From Eubacterium sp. (lineage in GTDB: Bacteria; Bacillota; Clostridia; Lachnospirales; Lachnospiraceae): DNA of 57,599 bases. A program made the position numbers and the translations under genes. Positions 44,760 through 52,926 of the stretch are shown here, in pieces; positions within the stretch are counted from its first letter, which is position 1; each line of letters opens with the position of its first letter. The notes under the pieces are model-generated. The model did no database searches. It was not told the origin of the DNA and saw only the letters and a program-made list of their open reading frames with translations. Where the stretch lies: NCBI GenBank assembly GCA_017539165.1, contig JAFYHN010000051.1, forward strand, positions 1 to 57,599, read 5' to 3'.

Positions 44760-45503
44760 ATGAAAATGAATGATTCAACAAACAGTAAGGTTAATAAGGA
44801 AAGACGATTAGGGAATCTTGCCTCATATGATCCGCGTACAAAGCTATATCTTGTTGTGTTACTTACGCTGATCATGGCGGTGGGGTGGAAGTGGCAGGTT
44901 ATGATAATCGGTGTAGCTATGTCGCTTGTGATTGTAGCTATAACTGAAGTTGATTTTATGAAAGTTTTGACTATGTCAATAAGGGCATTTATCGTATCAT
45001 TGATCATATCTATAATAGTTGCGATATTTGTCTCGATAAAAGTAGGAGTTTTTCTATTGATAAAACTATTGCTTTTGACTTTGATAGCAAGTTTTGTAGC
45101 ACAGACGATGAAACAGTCAGATGTGCTTGATGCCTTGGCAAAAGGTTTTGGTATGAATGCACAGACTGCGAAAAGGCTAAGTGCTGTGTTGACATTTGTC
45201 CCTCATCTTGAAAGAGAGAAGAAGAGGGTTAAGATGGCCCAGAGGGCAAGAGGAGTTGATCCAGACGAGGGAAGCTTCATCAGCAAACTGAGGAAGGACT
45301 TCATGCTGGCAATTCCGAATTATAAGTGCACGTTTATTAAGACAGGAAGACAGATGAAGGCGATGGAAATGCGCCAGTATACTTCCGTCAAGAGAAGAAA
45401 ATGTGTCCATGAACTTAAATTCACATGGGTGGATGAAGTGATTCTTCTCATATTTATAATCGCGCTCGCCGCAAGCATACTTCTGATGCTTGTACTTAAG
45501 TAA
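44760..45503 (+). CDS. ecfT: Energy-coupling-factor transmembrane subunit EcfT
   Basis: This 247-residue protein has about five hydrophobic helices (near 25-60, 68-87, 88-112 and 222-245) and the two coupling-helix motifs with Ala-Arg-Gly (AQRARGVD) and its equivalent (MRQYTS in place of the usual ARG). EcfT links the ATPases to substrate-binding S components; none is encoded nearby, so this is probably a shared group II module. The second motif lacks Gly, which fits the altered ATPase partner upstream. GAGGAAGC precedes the ATG. Confidence 0.88.
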   Translation: MKMNDSTNSKVNKERRLGNLASYDPRTKLYLVVLLTLIMAVGWKWQVMIIGVAMSLVIVAITEVDFMKVLTMSIRAFIVSLIISIIVAIFVSIKVGVFLLIKLLLLTLIASFVAQTMKQSDVLDALAKGFGMNAQTAKRLSAVLTFVPHLEREKKRVKMAQRARGVDPDEGSFISKLRKDFMLAIPNYKCTFIKTGRQMKAMEMRQYTSVKRRKCVHELKFTWVDEVILLIFIIALAASILLMLVLK

Positions 45504-45521
45504 AGTAACAGGGAAACTTAG

Positions 45522-46343
45522 ATGAGAATATTACTTCGAGTTGCATATGACGGAACTTCATATAGTGGATGGCAGTGTCAGGATAATGCCAGGACGATAG
45601 AAGGTGCTCTGAATGAGGCATTGTCCCAGCTGACTGGTGAGGAGATAAGAGTTATCGGTGCCAGTAGGACTGATGCTGGAGTTCATTCTCATGGAAATGT
45701 CTGCGTATTCGATACTGAGACTAGAATACCGCCTGACAAGATATGTTATGCGGTCAACAATTCACTACAGGATGATATAAGAGTTATTGAATCGAGAGAA
45801 GTTGATGCGGATTTTCATCCGAGACATTGTGACTCGGTTAAGACATATGAATATAAAATATGGAATGACAGATTTCCAAGTCCGGTTTACAGACTGTATA
45901 GTCATTTTACATATAGAATACTTGATCTTGCAAAGATGAAGGCTGCAGCATTAAAACTTGAGGGTGAACATGATTTTGGGGCATTTTGCTCTTCGGGCTC
46001 ACAAGTGGAGACAACAGTCAGGACAGTTTACAAGATTGATATAATAGTTGATACTTATAAAGATGGACAGATTACAGATTCTTATTCTGTTTCAGATAAT
46101 GGAGATGGTCAGAAAATGACTTCGAAGTACGGTCAGATGATAAGGATTCGAGTGACCGGTTCGGGGTTCCTTTACAACATGGTTCGTATCATTGCCGGTA
46201 CACTTATTGATATAGGAAATGGGCTTATGGACATCTCGGATATAGACAAATGTCTTGAATCTCACGATAGGGCAGATGCTGGTCCGACTGCCCCTGCAAA
46301 TGGCCTTACCATGATAGGAATAGAATATAAAAAAATCTGTTGA
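45522..46343 (+). CDS. truA: tRNA pseudouridine(38-40) synthase
   Basis: TruA isomerises uridines 38-40 in the anticodon arm of tRNA. The 273-residue enzyme has the catalytic Asp51 in GASRTDAGVHSHG, the family start LRVAYDGTSYSGWQCQ, and the C-terminal GSGFLYNMVRIIAGTL. The region around 175-200 (KDGQITDSYSVSDNGDG) looks like a short insertion. It lies 18 nt after ecfT, in the conserved Firmicutes order. Its stop codon lies inside the -35 box of the rplM promoter. Confidence 0.95.
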   Translation: MRILLRVAYDGTSYSGWQCQDNARTIEGALNEALSQLTGEEIRVIGASRTDAGVHSHGNVCVFDTETRIPPDKICYAVNNSLQDDIRVIESREVDADFHPRHCDSVKTYEYKIWNDRFPSPVYRLYSHFTYRILDLAKMKAAALKLEGEHDFGAFCSSGSQVETTVRTVYKIDIIVDTYKDGQITDSYSVSDNGDGQKMTSKYGQMIRIRVTGSGFLYNMVRIIAGTLIDIGNGLMDISDIDKCLESHDRADAGPTAPANGLTMIGIEYKKIC

Positions 46344-46368
46344 CAAGTATGTACATTTAAAGTACAAT
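46340..46368 (+). promoter_or_regulatory. Promoter of rplM-rpsI, overlapping the truA stop
   Basis: TTGACA, a 17-nt spacer and TACAAT. The -35 box contains the truA TGA stop codon (46341-46343). Confidence 0.82.
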
Positions 46369-46374
46369 ATGAGG

Positions 46375-46485
46375 CTGTGTGACACTAAAGATGGAGTCGA
46401 AAAAGGTGTAAGCTTACACCAGAGTAGACTACTCTGTCATTTATGGCAGACGAGTCGGGTTGTCGTGAGGCATCCCAGAATTTAA
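46375..46485 (+). promoter_or_regulatory. Structured L13-type ribosomal leader
   Basis: The leader is built of successive hairpins: GGTGTAAGCTTACACC (perfect), CAGAGTAGACTACTCTG, TGTCAT/ATGGCA, and GGGTTGTC GTGA GGCATCCC, followed by TTTAAGGAGG. It resembles the L13 (rplM) autoregulatory leader known from Firmicutes, where L13 is thought to repress its own mRNA. The resemblance is by structure and position; I did not run a covariance search. Confidence 0.6.
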
Positions 46486-46498
46486 GGAGGATTTAAAG

Positions 46499-46936
46499 AT
46501 GAGTAAGAGCTACATGGCTACAGCATCATCCATTGAGAGAAAATGGTATGTAGTTGATGCAGAAGGACAGACACTTGGACGTCTTGCGTCTGAAGTGGCT
46601 AAGGTGTTAAGAGGAAAGAATAAGCCAACTTATACACCACACATGGACACAGGTGATTATGTAATCGTAATCAACGCAGAGAAGATCAGAGTATCAGGAA
46701 ATAAGCTTAACGATAAGCTTTACTATCATCACTCAGATTATATTGGTGGCATGAAGTCAGCTACTCTTAAGGAGAAGCTTGAGAAGAAACCTGAGTTCGT
46801 TATCGAACATGCAGTAAAAGGAATGCTTCCAAAGGGACCTCTCGGAAGACAGATGTACAAGAAGCTTTTTGTATATGCAGGACCAGAGCATAAGCATCAG
46901 GCACAGCAGCCTGAAGAGCTTACAATCAAGTACTAA
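46499..46936 (+). CDS. rplM: 50S ribosomal protein L13
   Basis: This 145-residue L13 ([60 protein letters not shown]) is an early assembly protein. TTTAAGGAGGATT precedes the ATG. rpsI follows after 17 nt. Confidence 0.98.
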   Translation: MSKSYMATASSIERKWYVVDAEGQTLGRLASEVAKVLRGKNKPTYTPHMDTGDYVIVINAEKIRVSGNKLNDKLYYHHSDYIGGMKSATLKEKLEKKPEFVIEHAVKGMLPKGPLGRQMYKKLFVYAGPEHKHQAQQPEELTIKY

Positions 46937-46953
46937 GAAGGAGGAAACTATAA

Positions 46954-47349
46954 ATGGCTAAATCTACAAGATATTACGGAACAGGTAGAAGAAAGAGTTC
47001 TGTTGCCAGAGTATATGTTACTCCTGGTAGTGGAAAGATTACAGTTAATAAGAAAGATGTTGAAGAGTACTTCGGACTTGAGACACTTAAGGTTATCGTT
47101 AGACAGCCTTTCGCTGTAACAGGAACAGAAGGAAAGTTCGACGTTATGGTTAACGTATACGGTGGTGGATTCACAGGTCAGGCTGGTGCTATCAGACATG
47201 GTATCGCTAGAGCACTTTGTGATGCAAGCGAAGATTACAGACCAATCCTTAAGAAGGCAGGATTCCTTACAAGAGATCCTCGTATGAAGGAAAGAAAGAA
47301 ATATGGTCTCAAAGCAGCTCGTCGTGCACCACAGTTCTCAAAGAGATAA
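46954..47349 (+). CDS. rpsI: 30S ribosomal protein S9
   Basis: This 131-residue S9 ([59 protein letters not shown]) ends in the PQFSKR tail that reaches P-site tRNA. GAAGGAGG precedes the ATG. A strong terminator follows. Confidence 0.98.
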   Translation: MAKSTRYYGTGRRKSSVARVYVTPGSGKITVNKKDVEEYFGLETLKVIVRQPFAVTGTEGKFDVMVNVYGGGFTGQAGAIRHGIARALCDASEDYRPILKKAGFLTRDPRMKERKKYGLKAARRAPQFSKR

Positions 47350-47361
47350 TTGGGACATATC

Positions 47362-47389
47362 AGACTCCGCATTTTGCGGAGTCTTTTTT
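47362..47389 (+). terminator. Rho-independent terminator of rplM-rpsI
   Basis: AGACTCCGC pairs with GCGGAGTCT, then a T6 run. Confidence 0.92.
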
Positions 47390-47467
47390 CTTTATAGTAG
47401 ACTGTGATTCGGCGTGACAGGAAACTAATATTTTATTTTGTCTGCTCATCATACTAAATTAGTAAAA

Positions 47468-47497
47468 CCTTGGAAACTATTGGTTTCTGGGGCTTTT
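47468..47497 (+). terminator. Second terminator-like hairpin before the membrane-protein gene
   Basis: CCTTGGAAAC pairs with GTTTCTGGGG (G-U and mismatch), followed by CTTTTT. It lies just before the next promoter and insulates it from upstream transcription. Confidence 0.6.
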
Positions 47498-47501
47498 TCG
47501 C

Positions 47502-47531
47502 TTGATTGAAACGTTTATTCTATATTATAAT
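47502..47531 (+). promoter_or_regulatory. Promoter of the small membrane-protein gene
   Basis: TTGATT, an 18-nt spacer and a perfect TATAAT, 79 nt before the chosen ATG. Confidence 0.65.
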
Positions 47532-47609
47532 TAAAAAGTAATGACACAATTGGGTATTGTGAAGGTGATTGTGTTTTTGGGGCAGCTTTTTAGGGAGGGG
47601 CTATATTTT

Positions 47610-48101
47610 ATGAAGAAAGAGCAGATTATGATGGGACTTAAGATGAACATCGCTATGGGTGTTACTCTAAGTTTCTTCTTATCACTTCAAGGTAATCTAT
47701 TGTCTGGTCATTTTACATTGTCCGCATGGTTGATAAGTTTTGTGGTCAGTGTTCTCGTCAGTTTTGTCGTCTGTTTGATCGTTCCTATGAGAAAGGTTAC
47801 GGACGTCGTTATTCAGAAGAGTAAACTCAATCCTGTAAGCATTCCGTGCAGAGCTCTTGTGACGTTAGTTTCGGATTGCATATTCACGCCTATTATGACA
47901 TTTCTCATGGTCTTAATGGCATATAAGAGTGCTGTCAAACAGGGAGCAGAGATGCCCTTCGGACCTATGTTTTTGAAGTCACTTATACTCAGTATGCTTA
48001 CTGGATTTATCCTCATATTTATACTTCAGCCAATATTCCTTAAGAAGTTTTGTCCGATCCACGAACCTTGCGGACCAGGTTATAGCAAGGGTGATGAATA
48101 A
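47610..48101 (+). CDS. Four-helix membrane protein of unknown function
   Basis: This 163-residue protein has four predicted helices (about 8-28, 36-58, 82-104 and 121-141) and a short C-terminal tail CPIHEPCGPGYS carrying two cysteines and a histidine. I do not recognise a named family with confidence. The frame opens at 47541, but GGGAGGGGC precedes the ATG at 47610, which starts MKKEQIMMG; the upstream extension has no good ribosome site. The gene has its own promoter and no obvious partner. Confidence 0.8.
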   Translation: MKKEQIMMGLKMNIAMGVTLSFFLSLQGNLLSGHFTLSAWLISFVVSVLVSFVVCLIVPMRKVTDVVIQKSKLNPVSIPCRALVTLVSDCIFTPIMTFLMVLMAYKSAVKQGAEMPFGPMFLKSLILSMLTGFILIFILQPIFLKKFCPIHEPCGPGYSKGDE

Positions 48102-48118
48102 AAAAATAAAAAAACTTC

Positions 48119-48147
48119 TTTACTTTAACGCGATAAAGTGTTACTAT
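48119..48147 (+). promoter_or_regulatory. Candidate promoter of the DAHP synthase gene
   Basis: TTTACT, a 17-nt spacer and TACTAT; moderate match to consensus. Confidence 0.4.
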
Positions 48148-48178
48148 GTTCAAGTCATAAAAATGCTTGAATAAAAAA

Positions 48179-48221
48179 GATGACAGATGAAATCAGATTT
48201 AAACTGTCATAAAATGTCATC
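48179..48221 (+). promoter_or_regulatory. Alternative hairpins in the DAHP synthase leader
   Basis: The segment GATGACAG (48179-48186) can pair either with CTGTCAT (48204-48210) or with TGTCATC (48215-48221), which lies directly before the GGGAAAGAGG ribosome site. The two pairings exclude each other. No T-box signature or T-tract is present. Confidence 0.4.
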
Positions 48222-48238
48222 TGGGAAAGAGGAAAATT

Positions 48239-49276
48239 ATGGAAATGCAAATGGAATTCATCAGAAAACTCCCTACTCCACAGGAGATAAAGGAGAAGTA
48301 CCCTATATCTGATGAGATAAAGCGTATTAAAGAAGAAAGAGATCAGGAGATTCTTGATATCTTTTCAGGCAAGAAGGATAAGTTCCTTATGATCATCGGT
48401 CCATGCTCAGCTGACAATGAGGAGGCTGTAGTTGACTACATGAACCGCCTTAGAAAAGTTCAGGACAAGATTCAGGACAGAATATTTATTATTCCAAGAG
48501 TATATACTAATAAGCCTCGTACAACAGGTACTGGATACAAGGGAATGCTTCATCAGCCAGATCCAGAAGGACATGAGGATATGCTTGAAGGAATAATCGC
48601 TATACGTAAGCTTCACACAAGAGTAGCTAACGAGACAGGATTTACTTGTGCAGAGGAAATGCTTTACCCAAGTAATCACAGATATCTTTCAGATCTTCTT
48701 TCATATATTGCAGTCGGTGCCCGTTCTGTTGAAGATCAGGAGCATAGAATTGTATCATCTGGTGTTGGTATTCCTGTAGGAATGAAGAACCCACCAAGCG
48801 GTGATATATCAGTTATGATGAATGCTGTTACAGCAGCTCAGTCAGCTCAGGATTTCATTTACAGAGGATGGGAAGTAAGAACAAACGGAAATCCATATGC
48901 TCACTGTATTATGAGAGGATACATTGATAATCTTGGCCATGTAAATAAAGCCAATTATCACTACGAAGATCTGATCACTGTATACGAAGAGTATCAGAAG
49001 AGAAATCTCAAACATCCTGCAATCATTGTTGATACAAACCATGCAAATTCAAATAAGCAGTATCTTGAGCAGATCCGTATAGCTAAGGATGTTATCCATA
49101 GCCGTCAGGTTTCAAGTGAGATCAGAGGAATTGTTAAGGGACTTATGATTGAAAGTTATATAGAAGACGGTGCTCAGAAGATCGGTGAGGGAATCTATGG
49201 TAAATCCATCACGGATCCTTGCCTTGGATGGGAGAAGACAGAGAAGCTTCTTCTGGATCTTGCAGAGATTGTTTAA
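48239..49276 (+). CDS. aroF: 3-deoxy-7-phosphoheptulonate (DAHP) synthase, class I
   Basis: It condenses phosphoenolpyruvate and erythrose-4-phosphate, the first step of the shikimate pathway. The 345-residue enzyme matches the AroF/G/H group: FLMIIGPCSADN, PRVYTNKPRTTGTGYKG, GARSVEDQEHR, GIPVGMKNPPSGD, IIVDTNHANSNKQ with the metal-binding His, and IESYIEDGAQ. The metal Cys in GPCS is present. Which E. coli paralogue it resembles cannot be decided. It is monocistronic, with its own promoter, leader hairpins and terminator. Confidence 0.95.
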   Translation: MEMQMEFIRKLPTPQEIKEKYPISDEIKRIKEERDQEILDIFSGKKDKFLMIIGPCSADNEEAVVDYMNRLRKVQDKIQDRIFIIPRVYTNKPRTTGTGYKGMLHQPDPEGHEDMLEGIIAIRKLHTRVANETGFTCAEEMLYPSNHRYLSDLLSYIAVGARSVEDQEHRIVSSGVGIPVGMKNPPSGDISVMMNAVTAAQSAQDFIYRGWEVRTNGNPYAHCIMRGYIDNLGHVNKANYHYEDLITVYEEYQKRNLKHPAIIVDTNHANSNKQYLEQIRIAKDVIHSRQVSSEIRGIVKGLMIESYIEDGAQKIGEGIYGKSITDPCLGWEKTEKLLLDLAEIV

Positions 49277-49323
49277 TAAAAAAATATTTTAGAATACATT
49301 TAATAAGAAATGTGTTATCATAA

Positions 49324-49352
49324 ATGGGACAGTGTAATACTGTCTCATTTTT
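49324..49352 (+). terminator. Rho-independent terminator of the DAHP synthase gene
   Basis: ATGGGACAGT pairs with ACTGTCTCAT (one G-U pair) around GTAAT, then five T residues. Confidence 0.88.
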
Positions 49353-49423
49353 ATATCAAAGATAATGACAGAAAGAATCGGAAATGATCTGTCGTATTTT
49401 TGAAAAAGTAGGAGGGTAAATAT

Positions 49424-51277
49424 ATGAGTGACAATCAAAACGCTCAACAGGGGATGAATTCGCAGTTTGATCAAAATCAGGTACCACCACAGGGACCACA
49501 GTTTGATCCTAATCAGGCAGGACAGCCGATGCAGCCGGGACCACAGTTTGTACCGGGACAGCAGGGCATGCCACCACAGCCAGGACCACAGATAGATCCT
49601 GAGCACACAGCACAGTTGGGACCACAGTTTAATCCAAATCAGATGCCGCAGCAGGGACAGCCGATGCAACCTAATCCGCAGTTTAATACTGCTCAGCAGT
49701 ATAATCCGAATATGGCGCAGCAACCGTATCAGGCAGGACAGCTTCAGGGAATGAACCAGCAGTTTATGCCGGGCCAGCAGGCTCCTGCACAGAGTGGACC
49801 ATACATGGGATATAATGATGAAAGTGCTGTTAACGAAGCAGGTATGTACAATTACTCACAACCAGGTAGTCCGTATGGTAATACACCAAATGGTGGACCT
49901 GTCGATTATAATAAACCTCAGAAGACTAATCCTGTTATATTTGTTGTAATAGGAGTCGCAGCGCTCTTGATAATTGGACTTATAGTTGGAATGATTGTGA
50001 TGTCTAAGAGGGCTGGACGTGATTATGGCTTGACAACTGAGGAATCTACTTTGTTTGATATCACAACTGAGGATACAACAGAGGAGATTACTACCGAGGC
50101 AGAAAAGACAGAAGAAAAGTCTACAGAAGAAAAAACTACTAAGGAAGAAACAACAACTGCAGAAGCAACAACAGAAGCAGCAGGAACAGGAGATGGAAAT
50201 GTAACTCTTTCTGAAAATCCTGCAGATTACACATTTGAACTTAATGGAGTTGCTTACAAAATTCCATGTCCAGTACAGAACTTTGTAGATAATGGATGGA
50301 CCATCGTAGAAGAAGCTGGCAGAGATGCTGAATCTGAACTTGCAGGAACAAGTTATGATTGGTTTGATATTTCTAAAGATGATATAAAGATAGGTGTTCA
50401 CATCTTTAATCCGTCCGGAAATGCTCAGAAAGCTAAAGACTGCAAGGTTGGTCAGATAGAAATAAGTGCAGATGATCCGGTTGATTTTAAGCTTGCAAAG
50501 GGTATTACAGCTGCATCTACATTTGATGAGATAAAAGCTGCTTATGGTGAGCCATCTGAAAAACGTGATGGTGAAGGTTATTCTGCGTATACATATGACT
50601 TTGATGAACATAATTATTATGAAGAGTTAAAGTTCTTTGTTTATGAAAACGGAAAAGACAGTCATATAGAACTTCGTAATATGATGTTAACAGATGAAGA
50701 TGTAACTGATGTATCAACTGAGCTTCCAGATTATCTTAGTACATATGTTGCTCCTACGGAGTTGGGAAGTGATGCTTCACAGCCAGTATTTAAGATTGAT
50801 GGAAAAATCTATAGACTTCCATGTCCTCTTAAGGAGTTCACGGATGATGGATGGACTATCAGTGAAGTAGAGACAGAGAGTGTTGGTGCAGGAAATCTTG
50901 AGTATGCAGCACTAACGATCAAAAAGAATGACGTTGAATTAGAGCTCGGAATGTACAACTTCACAAAGGTAGCTACAATATCAGAGAATTGTGCGGTAGC
51001 ATGCATTTCCGTTAACAGAATGACATATGATGAGGGCGATGCATATGGAGTACCTGAGAATCTTATAGAAATTCCGGGTGGTATAACTCTTAAGACTTCA
51101 AGGGAAGAAGCTAAGAAAGCTCTGGGATCAAGTTTCGAAGAATACGTATCTGATGATAAGGATTATTATTCTTATTCACTGTATGAAGGTAATACAACTA
51201 TCAACCTGACATACTCAGAGTCAGATGATTACAGATCTACTACAATAGAATTAAAGAATACTAATTGGGATTATTAA
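49424..51277 (+). CDS. Q/P-rich single-pass membrane protein with two repeated extracellular domains
   Basis: I do not recognise this 617-residue protein. Residues 1-165 are almost only Gln, Pro, Gly, Asn and Met with repeats of the QFDPNQ and PGPQF type, probably disordered. One transmembrane helix lies at about 168-190, then a Thr/Glu-rich stalk (about 200-255), then two homologous domains: about 265-440 opens FELNGVAYKIPCPVQNFVDN, about 445-617 opens FKIDGKIYRLPCPLKEFTDD, both followed by GWTI. Each contains a single conserved Cys in the PCP motif. The topology with an N-terminal cytoplasmic low-complexity part is inference. It is followed after 4 nt by the C39-like gene. Confidence 0.82.
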   Translation: MSDNQNAQQGMNSQFDQNQVPPQGPQFDPNQAGQPMQPGPQFVPGQQGMPPQPGPQIDPEHTAQLGPQFNPNQMPQQGQPMQPNPQFNTAQQYNPNMAQQPYQAGQLQGMNQQFMPGQQAPAQSGPYMGYNDESAVNEAGMYNYSQPGSPYGNTPNGGPVDYNKPQKTNPVIFVVIGVAALLIIGLIVGMIVMSKRAGRDYGLTTEESTLFDITTEDTTEEITTEAEKTEEKSTEEKTTKEETTTAEATTEAAGTGDGNVTLSENPADYTFELNGVAYKIPCPVQNFVDNGWTIVEEAGRDAESELAGTSYDWFDISKDDIKIGVHIFNPSGNAQKAKDCKVGQIEISADDPVDFKLAKGITAASTFDEIKAAYGEPSEKRDGEGYSAYTYDFDEHNYYEELKFFVYENGKDSHIELRNMMLTDEDVTDVSTELPDYLSTYVAPTELGSDASQPVFKIDGKIYRLPCPLKEFTDDGWTISEVETESVGAGNLEYAALTIKKNDVELELGMYNFTKVATISENCAVACISVNRMTYDEGDAYGVPENLIEIPGGITLKTSREEAKKALGSSFEEYVSDDKDYYSYSLYEGNTTINLTYSESDDYRSTTIELKNTNWDY

Positions 51278-51281
51278 ATAG

Positions 51282-52049
51282 ATGAGTGAGCACATTAAAA
51301 GCAAACTGAATATCACCTCCCTCAGCAAACCCTATGTTTCAATAGACGGATCGTTCGGTGGAGATCAGAGCTGGCTGGAGAAAGCAGAGGGGACACGTAA
51401 GGGAAATGTGCTCAAAGATTACGGTTGCGGTCTGATAGCGGCTTCGGACATACTCATGTATCTCATGGGTGGGATGGAGCACGTTATCAATCCTTCCGGT
51501 GATAAGTCAATGAATTCTTATAAGGATTACATCCTGACTATGGAGAGAAAGTATTTTCATATCCTGCCTTGGCTAGGGATATCTGGCATACTTCTGGCTT
51601 GGAACTTGAATCTGTACTTCTTACTTCATCGCAGGGATATCCAGAATAGAACAGGAAATCGCTTTCGTGCCCACTGGTTTGTCCGCCCTAAGAAGATGCT
51701 GTCCAGAATAAAGGAAATGTTATCAGATGATATACCTGTTCTGATAGCTATAGGACCTGGATTTCTTAGAAAAGGAAAGGTGACATTTTATAATAGAAGT
51801 TTTGATGGTACAAGAACTATCTTTAAGCCTGTTACCAAAACCAAGGATCACTATGTCACTGTGACGGGGATTGTAGAAGCTTCAAAAGGGGATCAGATAG
51901 ATAACAAGAATGTAGATGAAAAACTTGTTATGTTGGAAATATCGTCCTGGGGCAAAAAATATTATGTTAACTACGATGAATATGTTAGTTACATTAAAAA
52001 ATATGATAACTGGTATTTCAGCAACATGCTTTATATTAAGAGAGTGTGA
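51282..52049 (+). CDS. C39-peptidase-like protein of unknown function
   Basis: This 255-residue protein has features of a papain-like C39 domain: Cys49 in DYGCGLIAASDILMYL, His190 in KDHYVTVTGIV, and a following EISSWGKKYYVNYDEY segment where the third catalytic residue of the fold usually sits. I therefore suspect a cysteine-peptidase fold, active or not. There is no signal peptide; a hydrophobic stretch at about 95-115 could be core or membrane-associated. It lies 4 nt after the Q/P-rich membrane protein, so the two are probably co-translated. Confidence 0.7.
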   Translation: MSEHIKSKLNITSLSKPYVSIDGSFGGDQSWLEKAEGTRKGNVLKDYGCGLIAASDILMYLMGGMEHVINPSGDKSMNSYKDYILTMERKYFHILPWLGISGILLAWNLNLYFLLHRRDIQNRTGNRFRAHWFVRPKKMLSRIKEMLSDDIPVLIAIGPGFLRKGKVTFYNRSFDGTRTIFKPVTKTKDHYVTVTGIVEASKGDQIDNKNVDEKLVMLEISSWGKKYYVNYDEYVSYIKKYDNWYFSNMLYIKRV

Positions 52050-52076
52050 TTACTGAAGAGTTGAAAAGAATAAGAT

Positions 52077-52349
52077 ATGGTAATAAGAAGACATATGATC
52101 ATATCCGGAGATGTGCAGGGAGTCGGCTTCAGATACCGAGCGAACTATGCGGCTAGAGGTTTGGGACTTACCGGGTATGTTAGAAATCTTTACAATGGTA
52201 AGGTAGAATTGGAAGTTCAGGGAGAACGGGAATTGATATCCCGATTCCTGGGAGAAGTAGAAGCGGGTAGTTTTATCCATATAGAAGATATTGATTGGAA
52301 AGATATTCCCGTTGTTGAAGACGAAAGATGCTTCCAAGTTACACATTGA
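52077..52349 (+). CDS. Acylphosphatase
   Basis: Acylphosphatase hydrolyses the carboxyl-phosphate bond of acyl phosphates such as 1,3-bisphosphoglycerate. The 90-residue protein has the phosphate-binding loop and catalytic Arg in GDVQGVGFRYR and the catalytic Asn in GYVRNLYNGKVE. It has the usual length and a clear terminator after it. The ribosome site is weak (AGTTGAAAAG). Confidence 0.93.
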   Translation: MVIRRHMIISGDVQGVGFRYRANYAARGLGLTGYVRNLYNGKVELEVQGERELISRFLGEVEAGSFIHIEDIDWKDIPVVEDERCFQVTH

Positions 52350-52358
52350 GTAAATGAG

Positions 52359-52400
52359 ACCTGAGATGACTGCACAAACAGTCTCTCAGGTTTATTTTTT
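52359..52400 (+). terminator. Rho-independent terminator after the acylphosphatase gene
   Basis: ACCTGAGA and ACTG pair with CAGT and TCTCAGGT across a small internal loop; a TTTATTTTTT tail follows. Confidence 0.85.
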
Positions 52401-52926
52401 GTATTTATACAGAACGTTATAAAATAATTCAGGTTGAAATGTAACCCTAAAGTCTATATATAGTAGACAATAGGATTTATAATACATTTATATAGTAGAA
52501 ATGCGAAGTGTATAAAGTTTGAATACATTGTATAAAACGACATGTGGTGAGTTGTGCATGATGTATAATATCTATGTTCAAAGTGACGAATATGTGAATT
52601 ATGTAAATTAAATCTTGAAATGCAACACATTAAGTGATAGTTTTATGTCAATCATGTATTGTTTCTTGGGTTACTGCGCCCTTTTTACGGAAGTCCGATG
52701 TAGTAGGTGTATGGTTATCTGGTGTCACCGAAGCTGAGGATGATTCTCCGATATAATTCCTCATAAAACACGGATATTCTTAAGGGAGCAGAAGAGGTTT
52801 ACCCAATTTATATATACACTATTTTATTATTGAAGAAGCAGTGGGATGTTTTCATAGGGCATCTCACGGTTCAGTATGTCAAGTCGCGAATGGCATAGTG
52901 GATGCTTCTGGGAAGGGAGAAGTTTT
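52401..52926 (+). promoter_or_regulatory. Long non-coding stretch upstream of the pilin-type adhesin
   Basis: No gene is visible in 577 nt after the acylphosphatase stop. The first half is very AT-rich, with several TATAAT-like elements but no well-spaced -35 partner. The second half folds: a GAGGA...TCCTC inverted repeat near 52735-52765 and GTGGGATG with CATCTCAC near 52840-52867. I recognise no c-di-GMP or other known riboswitch. It is likely a long regulated 5' leader. Confidence 0.4.

Noticed and set aside
44700-44780. Simple frameshift explaining the short end of the Ecf ATPase
   Set aside because: Reading the two other frames after 44738 gives no H-loop or continuing ABC sequence before stops, and the ecfT ATG follows within 22 nt with a normal ribosome site.
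44279-45007. Minus-strand open frame of 242 codons opposite ecfA and ecfT
   Set aside because: It spans two well-supported genes on the other strand and shows no domain or ribosome site.
48148-48238. T-box leader upstream of the DAHP synthase gene
   Set aside because: It is too short, has no T-box consensus and no terminator/antiterminator pair; only alternative hairpins are present.
49289-50611. Minus-strand open frames opposite the Q/P-rich gene
   Set aside because: They arise from the biased composition of the repeat region (Leu/Trp/His or Cys/Phe-rich translations); no ribosome sites.
52401-52926. c-di-GMP riboswitch upstream of the adhesin
   Set aside because: I could not find the conserved core of class I or class II c-di-GMP aptamers by eye.
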